Shown one piece after another: positions 39,537 to 50,044 of a stretch of 64,000 nt of DNA (positions are counted from its first letter, which is position 1; each line of letters starts with the position of its first letter). The stretch spans positions 62,001 through 126,000 of the forward strand of contig CAWGVO010000009.1 of the NCBI GenBank assembly GCA_963826055.1, read 5' to 3'. The notes under the pieces are model-generated. The model had not been told where the DNA came from and made no database searches. It saw nothing but the letters and a program-made list of their open reading frames with translations. The position numbers and the translations under genes are program-made. The DNA is from JBBDMC01 sp963826055. Lineage in GTDB: Bacteria > Pseudomonadota > Alphaproteobacteria > Rhizobiales > Kaistiaceae.

Positions 39537-39893
39537 TCAGGCGAGGGCCCCTTGCGCCTTTTCCACCAGCGACTTGAACGCGGCCGGCTCGCTTACCGCC
39601 AGCTCGGCCAGGACCTTGCGGTCCACATCGACCCCGGCCTTGCCGAGGCCGTCGATAAATCGGCCGTAGGTGAGCCCGTGCTCGCGGGTGGCGGCGTTGA
39701 TGCGCTGGATCCACAATCCGCGGAAGGTGCGCTTGCGGTTCTTGCGGTCCCGGTAGGCGTATTGGGCGGAACGGTCCACCGCCGCCTTGGCGGTGCGGAT
39801 CGTGTTCTTGCGGCGGCCGTAAAAGCCCTTGGCCCGCTTCAGCACTTTCTTGTGCTTGGCGTGGGCGGTGACCCCGCGCTTCACTCGCGACAT
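39537..39893 (-). CDS. rplT: 50S ribosomal protein L20
   Basis: 118 aa, full length. MSRVKRGVTAHAKHKKVLKRAKGFYGRRKN at the N-terminus is the 23S-binding basic region. It is in the usual order infC-rpmI-rplT-pheS-pheT on the minus strand. Confidence 0.98.
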   Translation of the reverse strand: MSRVKRGVTAHAKHKKVLKRAKGFYGRRKNTIRTAKAAVDRSAQYAYRDRKNRKRTFRGLWIQRINAATREHGLTYGRFIDGLGKAGVDVDRKVLAELAVSEPAAFKSLVEKAQGALA

Positions 39894-39920
39894 GACAATT
39901 CTCCGGAAGGTGACCCTGCC

Positions 39921-40121
39921 TCAGGCGTAGGGCAGGAAGTTCTTCTTGATGATGCGGGCATCAGCGTCGGAAAGCACCGTCGTTCCCCGCGCGTTGCGGA
40001 TGAACTTCTTGGTGCGCTTGATCATGCCGTGCTGGTGCGCCGCCTGCTTGGCGATCACCTTGCCGGTCGCGGTCACCTTGAATCGCTTCTTGGCGCCGCT
40101 TTTGCTCTTCAGTTTGGGCAT
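39921..40121 (-). CDS. rpmI: 50S ribosomal protein L35
   Basis: 66 aa from the ATG at 40121: MPKLKSKSGAKKRFKVTATGK, ending IIKKNFLPYA. Lies 27 bp before rplT. The 172 bp between infC and rpmI contains GC-rich hairpins (for example GCCCC/GGGGC near 40240) that may be a processing or control site. Confidence 0.98.
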   Translation of the reverse strand: MPKLKSKSGAKKRFKVTATGKVIAKQAAHQHGMIKRTKKFIRNARGTTVLSDADARIIKKNFLPYA

Positions 40122-40293
40122 TTTGCATCCTCGGTTGGGAGCGAAAGGCGCCGCCACGGCATGCCCTTTTCAGGCCGGGCGGCGCGGAAGAAGCGGGTTT
40201 ATAGCGACACCGGCCCCGGGGGGCAAGCCGGCACCCCCGCCCCAGCGGGGCGCCAGCATTTACGGCCTGGTTTCGGCCCGAAGTAACCCGTGG

Positions 40294-40830
40294 CTATCGC
40301 GGAGCGAGCACCATGGTCATCTGGCGGCCTTCCATCCGGGGCTCGGCCTCGACCTTGGCCATCGGCGCCGTCTCGTCGCGCACCCGGTCGAGGAGCCTGG
40401 CGCCGATTTCCTGGTGGGCCATTTCGCGGCCGCGGAAGCGGAGCGTAACCTTGACCTTGTCGCCTTCCTCGAAGAAGCGGCGGATGGAGCGCATCTTCAC
40501 CTCGTAGTCGTGGGTGTCGATGTTGGGACGCATCTTGATCTCCTTGATCTCGATGGTCTTCTGCTTCTTGCGCGCTTCGGCGGCTTTCTTCTGGGCCTGG
40601 TACTTGTACCGGCCGAAATCGAGGATCTTGCAGACCGGAGGCTCGGAATTGGGAGCGATCTCGACCAGATCGAGCCCGGCTTCCTGTGCGATCTCGATCG
40701 CCCGGTCGATGGGCACGGTGCCGCGGTTGTCGCCCTTGTCGTCGATCAGCTGAACTTCGTTGACGCGGATCTCCTCGTTTACCCGTGGGCCTTCCTTCGT
40801 CGGAGGCGGGGCTCTATAGGGTCGGCGAAT
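40294..40830 (-). CDS. infC: translation initiation factor IF-3, with AUU start codon
   Basis: The best start is an ATT at 40830, preceded by GAGGAG at nine bases: it gives (M)RRPYRAPPPTKEGPRVNEEIRV, the normal alphaproteobacterial N-terminus, 178 aa. No in-frame ATG, GTG or TTG lies in the right place. The AUU start lets IF-3 repress its own synthesis, as in E. coli. N-domain (LIDDKGDNRGTVPIDRAIEIAQEAGLDLVEIAPN, given by its ends), linker KYQAQKKAAEARKKQ and C-domain KMRPNIDTHDYEVK are all present. Confidence 0.95.
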   Translation of the reverse strand: MRRPYRAPPPTKEGPRVNEEIRVNEVQLIDDKGDNRGTVPIDRAIEIAQEAGLDLVEIAPNSEPPVCKILDFGRYKYQAQKKAAEARKKQKTIEIKEIKMRPNIDTHDYEVKMRSIRRFFEEGDKVKVTLRFRGREMAHQEIGARLLDRVRDETAPMAKVEAEPRMEGRQMTMVLAPR

Positions 40831-40959
40831 GGCAGTAGTCTCCTCTTCTGTTGGGACGAAACGATAGGCCGGCCGTATGGCCGCAATGGGACAGAATTCG
40901 ATCATGCCGGCCGGGAAGTCAACCGCCGCGACGCCCGGCCCGCTGACGGGGGAAATACG

Positions 40960-41732
40960 ATGAATGATCTCGAAACGGCCCGCCTGACCGTCCGCGGCCG
41001 AGGCGGCGGGCGCGAGATCGCGGTTATGCGCCGGCGCGGGGCGGCCCCCGGCGTCTTCTGGCTCGGCGGTTTTCGCTCCGACATGACCGGCACCAAGGCA
41101 ACCGCCATCGACGGCTTTGCCGCCGTTCGCGGTCTCGCCACGACCCGTTTCGACTATTCCGGCCACGGCCAGTCCGGCGGCGTATTCGAAGAGGGCACCA
41201 TCAGCCGCTGGCTGGAGGAGGCGAGGGCGGTTCTCGATCGCTACGCCCAGGGCCCGCAGATCCTCGTCGGCTCGTCCATGGGCGCGTGGATCGCGCTCCG
41301 CCTCGCCGAGACCGAGGCGAAAACGGCGCGCGTCGCCGGCCTCGTTCTCGTCGCCCCGGCCTTCGACATGACGCGGACGCTCATGTGGGACACCTGGAGC
41401 GAGGCGGCGCGGAACGAACTCATGTCCACCGGTGTCCACCGCCAGCCGAGCGACTACGGCGAGCCTTACCCGATCACCCGCGCCCTGATCGAGGACGGCG
41501 ACAAGCACCTTCTCGGCGATCGCCTGATCGAGACCGGCTGCCCGGTCCATATTCTCCAGGGCATCGCCGATCGCGAGGTACCGTGGCGCCACGCCGCCGA
41601 CCTCGTCTCCCACCTCGCCTCCGACGATGTGGTGCTGACCCTGATCAAGGACGGCGACCATCGCCTGTCGCGCCCGCACGATATCGAGCTTCTGGAATCG
41701 GCGGTCGCCCAGGTGATGGGCGAGAGCGAGCA

Positions 41733-41736
<4 letters not shown>
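40960..41736 (+). CDS. alpha/beta hydrolase (palmitoyl-thioesterase-like)
   Basis: 258 aa, ATG at 40960 after GGGGGAA. Nucleophile elbow LVGSSMGAWIALRL (GSSMG), Asp in ILQGIADREVPW and His in IKDGDHRLSRP. FDYSGHGQSGG near the N-terminus is the usual HG region. It resembles bacterial ABHD10-like/'alpha/beta hydrolase' proteins. Substrate unknown. Divergent from infC and convergent with queG (4-bp overlap at the stops). Confidence 0.87.
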
Positions 41737-42856
<1,120 letters not shown>

Positions 42857-42860
<4 letters not shown>

Positions 42861-43550
42861 AAGTCGAGATCGGCGTAGTGGGTCGCCGCCGGCATGCCGC
42901 GCACGCTGTCGGCGAGGATGGCGCGGAAGGACGGCCGCGACTTCACCCGCGCGTACCAGCTCTTCGCCATCGCGTCTTCCTCCCATGGCACCTCACCGAG
43001 GTAGTCGACCGTTGACAGCGCGGCGCCCGCCGCGAGGTCGGCGAAGCTCGGCTCGTCGCCGGCCAGGCAGTTGCGGCGCTGCACAAGGTAGCCAATGTAG
43101 CGCAGGTGCGAGCGGATGTTCGACCGCGCCGCGCGGATCGCCACCGAATCCGGCGGTCCGCCGCCCTCAGCGATCGACATCCGCCGCTTGTAGACCTTCT
43201 CCATCAGCAGGTAGCCGGTGACTTCGGCCTCCATTTTGCTCGAGGAACCAGTCGACCAGCCGGCGCGCCTCGGCCCGTCCGGCCGGGGTTGCCGGCATCA
43301 GGACGTTCTCGCCGAGACGGCCGCCGCGGGTCTCCAGCAGGTATTCCCCGATCACCGGCGCACCGGAAATGACGGTCTGATCGTCGTCGACCATCACCGG
43401 CAGCGTGCCCGCCGGGTTGAGCGCCAGCAGGTCGTCATGCCGTTCCCACGGCGTCTGCTCGATCAGCGTTGCCGTCTCGCCGTATTCGCCGAGGATCAGG
43501 CGAACGAAGCGCGAGCCGGTCGACAGCGGATAGTGGTAGATGATCGGCAT
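42857..43550 (-). CDS. glutathione S-transferase family protein, split by a frameshift
   Basis: N-terminal thioredoxin-like half from ATG 43550: MPIIYHYPLSTGSRFVRLILGEYG, with the cis-Pro in GTLPVMVDDD, ending VDWFLEQN. The helical half resumes in another frame at MEAEVTGYLLMEKV and ends ATHYADLDF. The break is in an AAAA run near 43235. Repaired length about 230 aa. It lies directly upstream of queG with overlapping ends. Family substrate not known. Confidence 0.85.
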
Positions 43551-43685
43551 CGGCGGCAGGGCTCGAACCGGGAGGTTCCCTCACGCAACGGCCGGTGGCG
43601 AATCTAGGCCGGACCGGGCGTTCGGGTATAGAACCCACGCCACGCGCGAACAACCCGATTCGCCGCTGCCGGGAGACGACGGTCA

Positions 43686-44495
43686 ATGGATCCGAAATCG
43701 CTTTTCGACGCTGTCGTCCTCGGCGTGCTGGAGGGCGTCACCGAGTTCATCCCGGTATCGTCGACCGCCCACCTGCTGCTGGCCGGGCGCCTGCTCGGCT
43801 TCGAAAGTGCCGGCAAGGCCTTCGAGGTCCTGATCCAGCTCGGAGCCATCCTGGCGCTGCTGTCGGTCTACGCCGCGCGCCTCTGGCAGCTCCTCACCGA
43901 TCTGCCGCGCGACCGCCGCACCCAGCGCTTCGCCCTCGGCGTCTTCATCGCCTTCCTGCCGGCGGCGTTTCTCGGCGTCACCTTCCACCGCGTCATCACG
44001 GAGGTGTTCTTCAACTCGGTGCTGCTGATCTCGCTGGCATTGATCCTCGGCGGCATCGCGCTCATCTGGCTCGACCGCATGCCGCTGAGGCCGCGCTTCA
44101 ACGACATCATGGACTACCCGCTAGGCCTCTGCCTCGGCATCGGCCTCTTCCAGTGCCTGTCGCTGATCCCGGGCGTGTCGCGTTCCGGCGCGACAATCGC
44201 CGGCGCCCTCCTGCTCGGCACCGACAAGCGCTCGGCGGCGGAGTATTCGTTCTTCCTCGCCATGCCCACCATGGCCGGCGCCTTCGCCTACGACCTCTAC
44301 AAGAACATCGACGCGATCGACTTCAACGCCGGGGTCCTCATCGCCATCGGCTTCGTCGTCGCGTTCCTGTCGGCGGTGGTGGTGGTCCGGGGCTTCCTCG
44401 ACTTCGTCAGCCGGCACGGGTTCGCCCTGTTCGCCTGGTGGCGGATCGCCGTCGGTGCGGCCGGACTGGTCGCCGTGTTCGTCTTCGGCGCCTGA
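43686..44495 (+). CDS. uppP: undecaprenyl-diphosphatase
   Basis: 269 aa, eight hydrophobic segments. The catalytic motifs are LEGVTEFIPVSSTAHLLL near the N-terminus and IPGVSRSGATIAGAL in the middle. It recycles undecaprenyl pyrophosphate to the lipid carrier used for peptidoglycan and surface polysaccharides. It also confers bacitracin tolerance in other bacteria. Monocistronic here. Confidence 0.97.
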   Translation: MDPKSLFDAVVLGVLEGVTEFIPVSSTAHLLLAGRLLGFESAGKAFEVLIQLGAILALLSVYAARLWQLLTDLPRDRRTQRFALGVFIAFLPAAFLGVTFHRVITEVFFNSVLLISLALILGGIALIWLDRMPLRPRFNDIMDYPLGLCLGIGLFQCLSLIPGVSRSGATIAGALLLGTDKRSAAEYSFFLAMPTMAGAFAYDLYKNIDAIDFNAGVLIAIGFVVAFLSAVVVVRGFLDFVSRHGFALFAWWRIAVGAAGLVAVFVFGA

Positions 44496-44508
44496 TCTCT
44501 AGTTGTCC

Positions 44509-44581
44509 GATTCCGACATTTGCCACCCCGCCGCAGCACCTGTCCGAGCAAGGCCCCAACCGGGACACAAATGTCAGATTC
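44509..44581. repeat. short inverted repeat between uppP and the NDUFA9-like gene
   Basis: GACATTTG (44515-44522) and CAAATGTC (44568-44575) are perfect inverted arms, extended outward by a few partly matching bases (GATTCC/AGATTC), around a 45-bp GC-rich core. The size and form recall a miniature element or the ends of a lost insertion sequence. It also fills the gap between two convergent genes, where a two-way terminator would be expected. Confidence 0.45.
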
Positions 44582-44587
44582 GCTCCA

Positions 44588-45565
44588 CTAGGCGGTGCGC
44601 CGACGCTGGAACTGCCCGCGCGGACGGTAGCGGCCGAGGTAGGAGGGCAGGATCGCGGCGAGGCTGGCGGGCTCGATGCCGAAGGCGGCGAGGGTGCGGC
44701 CTTCCGCCATGGCCGTTTCCGACACCACGTTGTCGATCTTCAACTGGCGCACCTGATCGACCGTCAGCAACGGTTTCGGCAACAGCTGCAACACAGCTGC
44801 CTTCGCCGTCGACAGCCCCCAGGGCACCGGGATCAGCGGGCGCCGCCGTTCGATGGTGTGAAGCACAATCTCGACGCACTCCCGATAGGTCTTCACCTCA
44901 GGACCGCCGACTTCGTAGATCGTACCCGCCCGGGCCCTGCCCTCGACCGCGTCGGCGATTGCCGTCGCAACGTCACCCACGAAGACCGGCTGGAAGCGGG
45001 TGTGGCCGCCGCCGAACGCCGGCATCACCGGCAGCACCGTCGCCAGCGAAGCGAGGCGGTTGAAGAAGTGATCCTCCGGCCCGAACTGCAGCGACGGCCT
45101 GAACACGACCGCCTCGGGCATGGTCTGGAACACCGCCGCTTCGCCCGCCGCCTTGGAACGGGCGTAGGCTGACGGCGATTCCGGGTCGGCGCCGATCGCC
45201 GAGACGTGGACCAGCCGGTCGATGCCGGCCTTGCGCGTCGCTTCGGCGACCGCGCGCGCCCCGAAGGCGTTGACCGACTCGAAGCGCTGGCGGCCGCTCT
45301 CGGCCAGGATCGCCACCAGGTTGATGACGGCGTCCGCATCGACGACGGCCCGATCGACCGACCAGCGGTAGCGCAGGTTCGCTTGCACCGGCTGCACCCA
45401 GCCGACGTCGCCAAGCGGCTGCAGGTATCCGGCAAGTTCCGGCCGGCGCACCGCCACCCGCACCCGCCAGCCCCGCTTGAGCAACGCCCGGACGACATGG
45501 CGCCCGACGAAGCCGGAGCCGCCGAAGACCGTCACCAGACCCCTGTCGGCTGTGCTGATAGGCAT
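44588..45565 (-). CDS. complex I NDUFA9-like NAD(P)H-binding protein
   Basis: 325 aa extended SDR. Cofactor motif VFGGSGFVGRHVVRALL, INLVAIL in the mid-Rossmann part, YARSKAAGEAAV in place of YxxxK, and DHFFNRLASL with RFQPVFVGDVA downstream, the signature of NDUFA9-type proteins. In alphaproteobacteria and mitochondria this family is associated with respiratory complex I assembly or stability. Here it is a single gene far from any nuo genes. Confidence 0.88.
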   Translation of the reverse strand: MPISTADRGLVTVFGGSGFVGRHVVRALLKRGWRVRVAVRRPELAGYLQPLGDVGWVQPVQANLRYRWSVDRAVVDADAVINLVAILAESGRQRFESVNAFGARAVAEATRKAGIDRLVHVSAIGADPESPSAYARSKAAGEAAVFQTMPEAVVFRPSLQFGPEDHFFNRLASLATVLPVMPAFGGGHTRFQPVFVGDVATAIADAVEGRARAGTIYEVGGPEVKTYRECVEIVLHTIERRRPLIPVPWGLSTAKAAVLQLLPKPLLTVDQVRQLKIDNVVSETAMAEGRTLAAFGIEPASLAAILPSYLGRYRPRGQFQRRRTA

Positions 45566-45714
45566 ACCCGCTCTCCTGCGTCGCGCCGCCTGCCCGTGTC
45601 CGCCTCATACCGGCTGCTGCTCCCCCTGTCGAGCAGGCCATCGGCGCTTCCGATGCCGCCCCGAAACCCGCGCGTTGACAAGGGTCGGGGGCGCCCTTAC
45701 CTATCGCGGCTCAA

Positions 45715-45799
45715 GCCCAGGTGGCGGAATTGGTAGACGCGCACGGTTCAGGTCCGTGTGGTGCAAGCCGTGGAGGTTCGAGTCCTCTCCTGGGCACCA
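45715..45799 (+). tRNA. tRNA-Leu, anticodon CAG
   Basis: An 85-nt class II tRNA. Acceptor arms GCCCAGG and CCTGGGC pair perfectly, discriminator A and encoded CCA follow. The D arm has the GGCGGAATTGGTAGACGC form of tRNA-Leu, the anticodon loop is TTCAGGT, a long variable arm follows, and the T arm contains GGTTCGAGTCC. Reads CUG. Confidence 0.97.
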
Positions 45800-45838
45800 A
45801 TCGTTTGCGATTGGTCGTATGCCGCTGGCGGACGCGTG

Positions 45839-47161
45839 TCAGGCGGCGTTTCTTTCGCGGCGATCGTCCTCGCCGCTGACCACGACCCGGTTCCTGCCCC
45901 TGAGCTTTGCCTGATAGAGAGCCGCATCGGCTGCCTCGGTCAGGGTCGTCTTGTCGATGCCGTGGGCTGCGGTGGCCGCGCCGAGGCTGACCGTGACGGC
46001 GATCTCGGTGTCCTTGTAGCGGACGGGACGGGACTCGATCGCCGCACGCAGGCGCTCGGCCGTCTCGCGTCCGGTCTTGACGTCGGTGGCCGGCAGCAGG
46101 ATCGAGAATTCCTCGCCGCCCGTCCTGAACGCGCGGTCGAACGGCCTGAGGTTCGTGCTCATCACGTCCGCCAGGGCGCGCAGCACCTCGTCGCCGGCGG
46201 CATGACCGTAGGTGTCGTTGATGCGCTTGAAATGGTCGACGTCCAGCGCCAGCAGCGTCGCCAGTTCACCGTACCGTTCGAACCGCGCGAACACTTCCGC
46301 CAGCCCTTCGTCGAATGCCCGGCGGTTGGGCAGGCGCGTCAGCGCGTCGCGGTGCGCGAGGTCCGCCAGGATACCTTCCGAATCATGGATACGCCGGATC
46401 ATGTGGTTGAATTCCTCGGCGACCCGGTGAAGCTCCGGCGGCACCTGCACGTCGATGCGGTGGTCCCTGTCGCCTTCGGCAAACCGCGCCGCCCCGTTGA
46501 CCAGGCGGTCGACGCTGCCGGCCAGCACGCGACCGATGAGAATCACACCGGCGATGATCGTCAGCAGCGAAACCGCGCCGGCAATACCCGTCAGCCAGAG
46601 CGACCGTTCGTAGAAAAGCAGCGCGGCGTCGTGGTCGTGTTCTATGTCGCCGCCGAGCTGATCGTAAATCGCGGCGAGCCTGTCCGACGAGGCGGCGACC
46701 TGGCCGTGGAACCGCTCCGTCATTTCAATAGTGCGCGGATCTTCCGGCGCCATCGAGACCGACACCAGTTCGGTCGCGCTGTGATCGGCGGCCGTCCAGT
46801 CGTCGCGAGCCCGTTCCAAAAGCGTTCGCGCCGCCGGCTCACCCTTCATCGCTTCGTCGAGGCCGGCGAAGGCCGATTCGATCTGTCCGCGCAACGCGCG
46901 ATACTCCAGCGCACGGGTGCCGTCGCCTGCCTCGACGAACTCGTCGACCGGGGCGACGGTGTCCCAGATCAGCAGGCGCAGCCGTTGCGCCGGGACGACC
47001 TGCGTGCGCTGGCGATCGGCAACGTCCTGGAAGGAAGCGACCACGCCGTGGTTGAGAAGGATGTAGCCGCCGATCGCCGAAACGGCGAGGGGCGCCAGGG
47101 CCAGGATCATGCCGAGGGCGATCCAGAAACGGAACGATCTGGTCTTGAAGAAGCGGCTCAA
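45839..47161 (-). CDS. membrane diguanylate cyclase (sensor-HAMP-GGDEF)
   Basis: About 440 aa from a TTG at 47161 preceded by GGGGAGAG; an in-frame alternative at 47221 adds 20 residues. Two membrane helices (about 13-35 and 190-212) enclose a helical periplasmic sensor domain of about 150 residues. A HAMP linker follows, then the GGDEF domain with TGGEEF as active site and RPFD five residues before it as the inhibitory I-site. It should make cyclic di-GMP and be product-inhibited. Encoded just downstream of, and facing, the tRNA-Leu gene. Confidence 0.9.
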   Translation of the reverse strand: MSRFFKTRSFRFWIALGMILALAPLAVSAIGGYILLNHGVVASFQDVADRQRTQVVPAQRLRLLIWDTVAPVDEFVEAGDGTRALEYRALRGQIESAFAGLDEAMKGEPAARTLLERARDDWTAADHSATELVSVSMAPEDPRTIEMTERFHGQVAASSDRLAAIYDQLGGDIEHDHDAALLFYERSLWLTGIAGAVSLLTIIAGVILIGRVLAGSVDRLVNGAARFAEGDRDHRIDVQVPPELHRVAEEFNHMIRRIHDSEGILADLAHRDALTRLPNRRAFDEGLAEVFARFERYGELATLLALDVDHFKRINDTYGHAAGDEVLRALADVMSTNLRPFDRAFRTGGEEFSILLPATDVKTGRETAERLRAAIESRPVRYKDTEIAVTVSLGAATAAHGIDKTTLTEAADAALYQAKLRGRNRVVVSGEDDRRERNAA

Positions 47162-47308
47162 CTCGAAACTCTCCCCGTCAGCGACGTGCGGTGCGCGGCA
47201 TGGAAGCGCACCGGCGCCCACCGGCGGGTTAAGAATTCGATTCGAAGTTTAGGTATCGATCCCGCTTCGGCGGTCAGCGTTCGCCGCCGGAAGGCCGCCG
47301 CCCCTGGT

Positions 47309-47953
47309 TCAGGCCCGCTCGTGGCGGGCCCTTTGGGTAGCCAGAAGGACCGCCAGCGACGTCCGGTTCTCGACCCCTGTCTTGCGATAAATCGCGTGCA
47401 GGTGGACCTTCACCGTGCCCTCGGTCAGGCCCAGTTCTCTTGCCACGAGCTTGTTGGAAAGTCCGCTGGAGACGAGCGATACGATTTCGCGTTCGCGCGG
47501 GCTGAGCACCTCTTCGACATGAGCAGGGTGCGCTCCTTCGCGCTGGGCGGATTCGATAAGCTCGCGCGGAAAGACTTCCTCGCCGTCGACCACGCGACGA
47601 ATCGCGACCAGGATTTCATCCGGAGTCGCATCCTTCAAAATGATGCCGTTGGCCTTGAGTGTGACGGCCTGCGATACCTCTTCGTCGCTTATCGCGGCAG
47701 TCAGCAGCAGGACTCGAACCCCGTCGTTCTCCCTCCGCAGGTCTTTCAACACATCGATGCCGCTCTGCACCGGCATGGAGAGATCCAGAATCAGGACATC
47801 CGGTGCCTCCGTTGCGATCGCCTCCAAGGCTTCCCGCCCACTGCCGCACGCTGCCAGGACGACAAATTCGTTCTCCAGGAGCTCGACCATCCCGCGCAGG
47901 ACAAGCGGGTGATCGTCGACAATGACAACTCTGCGGCGTGCTTGACCGTTCAT
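47309..47953 (-). CDS. NarL/FixJ-type response regulator
   Basis: 214 aa. Receiver domain with VIVDDHP, phospho-Asp in DVLILDLSMP, Thr/Ala and Lys in LKDATP. The LuxR-type HTH is LSPREREIVSLVSSGLSNKLVARELGLTEGTVKVH (described by its ends). Overlaps the kinase gene by four bases (ATGA). The pair is divergent from the PQQ-dehydrogenase gene and probably regulates it. Confidence 0.92.
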   Translation of the reverse strand: MNGQARRRVVIVDDHPLVLRGMVELLENEFVVLAACGSGREALEAIATEAPDVLILDLSMPVQSGIDVLKDLRRENDGVRVLLLTAAISDEEVSQAVTLKANGIILKDATPDEILVAIRRVVDGEEVFPRELIESAQREGAHPAHVEEVLSPREREIVSLVSSGLSNKLVARELGLTEGTVKVHLHAIYRKTGVENRTSLAVLLATQRARHERA

Positions 47954-49653
47954 CGGTTTGGCAACTCAATCACAAGCAAGGTACCTCGTTTGCCGGACTT
48001 CAGGGCCAGGGTGCCCCCTGCTTCGGAAACTCGATTAATAAGCGAAATGGGGCCGATGCGGAGGCGTTTCAGCTCTCCCATCGGGTAGCGGCCAACCGCG
48101 TCCGCAAAAGGTTTTCCGTTGTTCGAAGCGGTCAAGCGAACGGACCGTTCGGTGAGGCCAATTTTCAGTCTGACGCGTCTCGCGTTGCCGTGACGAACAG
48201 AGTTCGAAACCGCTTCGGCGAAGATCTTGTCAGCCTGATATCTCAACTGTGCCGTCAGCAGGGCATCCGGTGGGTAGGCATCCGCCGTAATTTCGATGTC
48301 CCACTGCTTGGCGAGCTGCCCAGCTATCGCGTCAAGCGCTTCACCGGCCGGAGTCCCCAACGTCCGCGCGGACGGAAGCGACCCCGTTGCCTGCACGAAA
48401 TCACGAAGGCGACGTTGTTCCATGTCCAGGACATTGGCTATTGCCTGGTATCTGCCTCTTGCCGGTTCGTCGAGCTCGTTGGCGCCCAGCCTGAGCTGCA
48501 ACCGGATCGCCGTCAGACTCTGAAGAATGCCGTCGTGAAGATCGCGGGCGAGCCTCATCCGTTCGCGGCTGGCGGTGGCCACCTCCAGTTCGTTTTGGGA
48601 GGCGTGAAGTTCAAGATCATAGGCTATGCGCGAAGCGATGATTTCGCGCAGCGGAGCGTCCTCGTGCAGACCCGAACGAGGACCGATGACATACACAAAA
48701 CCGCCGCACCGCTTCGTATCGAACCGTATACCGGGCGCCAATCGCAACAATTCTTGCGGCGAGGGCAGGTTGTTGACCGCCTCAGGCCGAGGATCGGTCC
48801 GAGTGGCTGAGTTGCGCGCATCGAAGTGCGAAGGGGCCAACAAGCCGATGCTCAGCGTTCCGGCATTCCAATCGGCATACAAGTTCAAATCGCCCGATTG
48901 CTGCCAGACAACGATGAGACGCTCGGCGTCCGTCAGCGCCGCGGCTCGGGACAAGGCTTCACCGAAGGACTGCTGCCAATTCTCCTCCGGTGACGTTACC
49001 GGCCAGCCGGCAAGCGCCTCCAATCGCCTGCGGAGCCGCTCCCTGAAGGCGCCGAAATAAGCAAAAAGAGCAGACGCGACAAATATATAAGATACGCGGG
49101 CGACGAGCCGATCGAAGTCAACCGTACCTCCGGAAGGAACACCTTGGACGGCGACCCATGCGATAAGGAACAGCACGACGAAGCTTCCTGTCCATATCGC
49201 GCCCCGCCACTCCCATCGCAAGGTGCCTGCCAAAAGCGCAAAGCTGAAGAAGACGAAAAACGGGCTCGTGGGGCCCCTGGTAGTCATAAGAAGGGTGCTG
49301 ATCGTGGCAAGGTCGATCAGATGGATCGATACCTGGGCAACCGACGGGACCAGTGTGCGGAATGAGACAAGCAGCACCGCGATGGCAAACAACACGTACG
49401 CCATTAGGATCATGCGCGCGGTCGCCTGGCTCTGGCTCGCCTGAGAATGATTGAGGGACAGGGCCGCCAGGGCTGTGACAGCGAGCAGCAGGCGGCCGTG
49501 GCCGATTAGTTGTTCCTGGGGGACTGCAACGAAGTTGCCGAACAAAGCGCTGGCGCGCTTCAGACGCCGTTCCAGGGCGCTCCAGGGGCGATCGAGGAAC
49601 GCCCCAACCCGATATTCACCAACGCGTTGCGCAGTTTTCACAGGCATCGACAC
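47950..49653 (-). CDS. NarX-type membrane sensor histidine kinase
   Basis: 567 aa. Five or six membrane helices in residues about 50-205, a GAF-like sensing region (about 230-350), then HisKA_3 dimerisation with the phosphorylated His in RLARDLHDGILQSLTAIRLQL (given in part) and an HATPase_c domain with EAVSNSVRHGNA. It lacks an obvious periplasmic sensor, so the signal may be membrane or cytoplasmic. Cotranscribed with the response regulator. By position a candidate sensor for alcohol, metal or redox control of the dehydrogenase upstream. Confidence 0.9.
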   Translation of the reverse strand: MSMPVKTAQRVGEYRVGAFLDRPWSALERRLKRASALFGNFVAVPQEQLIGHGRLLLAVTALAALSLNHSQASQSQATARMILMAYVLFAIAVLLVSFRTLVPSVAQVSIHLIDLATISTLLMTTRGPTSPFFVFFSFALLAGTLRWEWRGAIWTGSFVVLFLIAWVAVQGVPSGGTVDFDRLVARVSYIFVASALFAYFGAFRERLRRRLEALAGWPVTSPEENWQQSFGEALSRAAALTDAERLIVVWQQSGDLNLYADWNAGTLSIGLLAPSHFDARNSATRTDPRPEAVNNLPSPQELLRLAPGIRFDTKRCGGFVYVIGPRSGLHEDAPLREIIASRIAYDLELHASQNELEVATASRERMRLARDLHDGILQSLTAIRLQLRLGANELDEPARGRYQAIANVLDMEQRRLRDFVQATGSLPSARTLGTPAGEALDAIAGQLAKQWDIEITADAYPPDALLTAQLRYQADKIFAEAVSNSVRHGNARRVRLKIGLTERSVRLTASNNGKPFADAVGRYPMGELKRLRIGPISLINRVSEAGGTLALKSGKRGTLLVIELPNR

Positions 49654-50044
49654 CTGAGGACCTCATCTTCCTTCCGTGGCGCTGGCAATCATTGGCACGT
49701 TTCGCTGCCGGAGCGTCCTCTAACGATTTCACACGCCGGTTCGCGTCAAATCGCCTCAGAGAGGCGCCCCCAACACCTGTCAGCAACCCGCAATCGAGCC
49801 TCTATATCCTTCGATATATTTACATCACTTCTCTTTGAGGTATGCGTAGCTCGCAGGTGCCGCATCCTCGGCACCTTCACTGAGAGTACCACAGACTGCT
49901 GACGATGCATGTGGCCCGCTTGGTTGGATAACCGAGGGGGCGAAGGTGGCGTTTGCGCCGACGGCACCATCACTGGGGTTTCACGCTCAGGCAAGGTTGT
50001 GATTGGCGCCAACCGCCGAAGCGCTCACGGGAGGAAATATCGGA
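49654..50044. promoter_or_regulatory. divergent promoter region between the kinase and the PQQ dehydrogenase
   Basis: 391 bp without a credible gene, serving both directions. It contains AT-rich stretches around 49800-49845, unusual for this genome (for example CTATATCCTTCGATATATTT), which are the likely core promoter area, and GGGAGGAA at 50030-50037 as ribosome binding site for the dehydrogenase. No operator can be assigned. Confidence 0.5.

Noticed and set aside
49691..49708. TGGCAC-like sequence upstream of the PQQ dehydrogenase, suggesting a sigma-54 promoter
   Set aside because: The distance from GG to the next GC is off by one from the invariant -24/-12 spacing and the TTGC part is poor.
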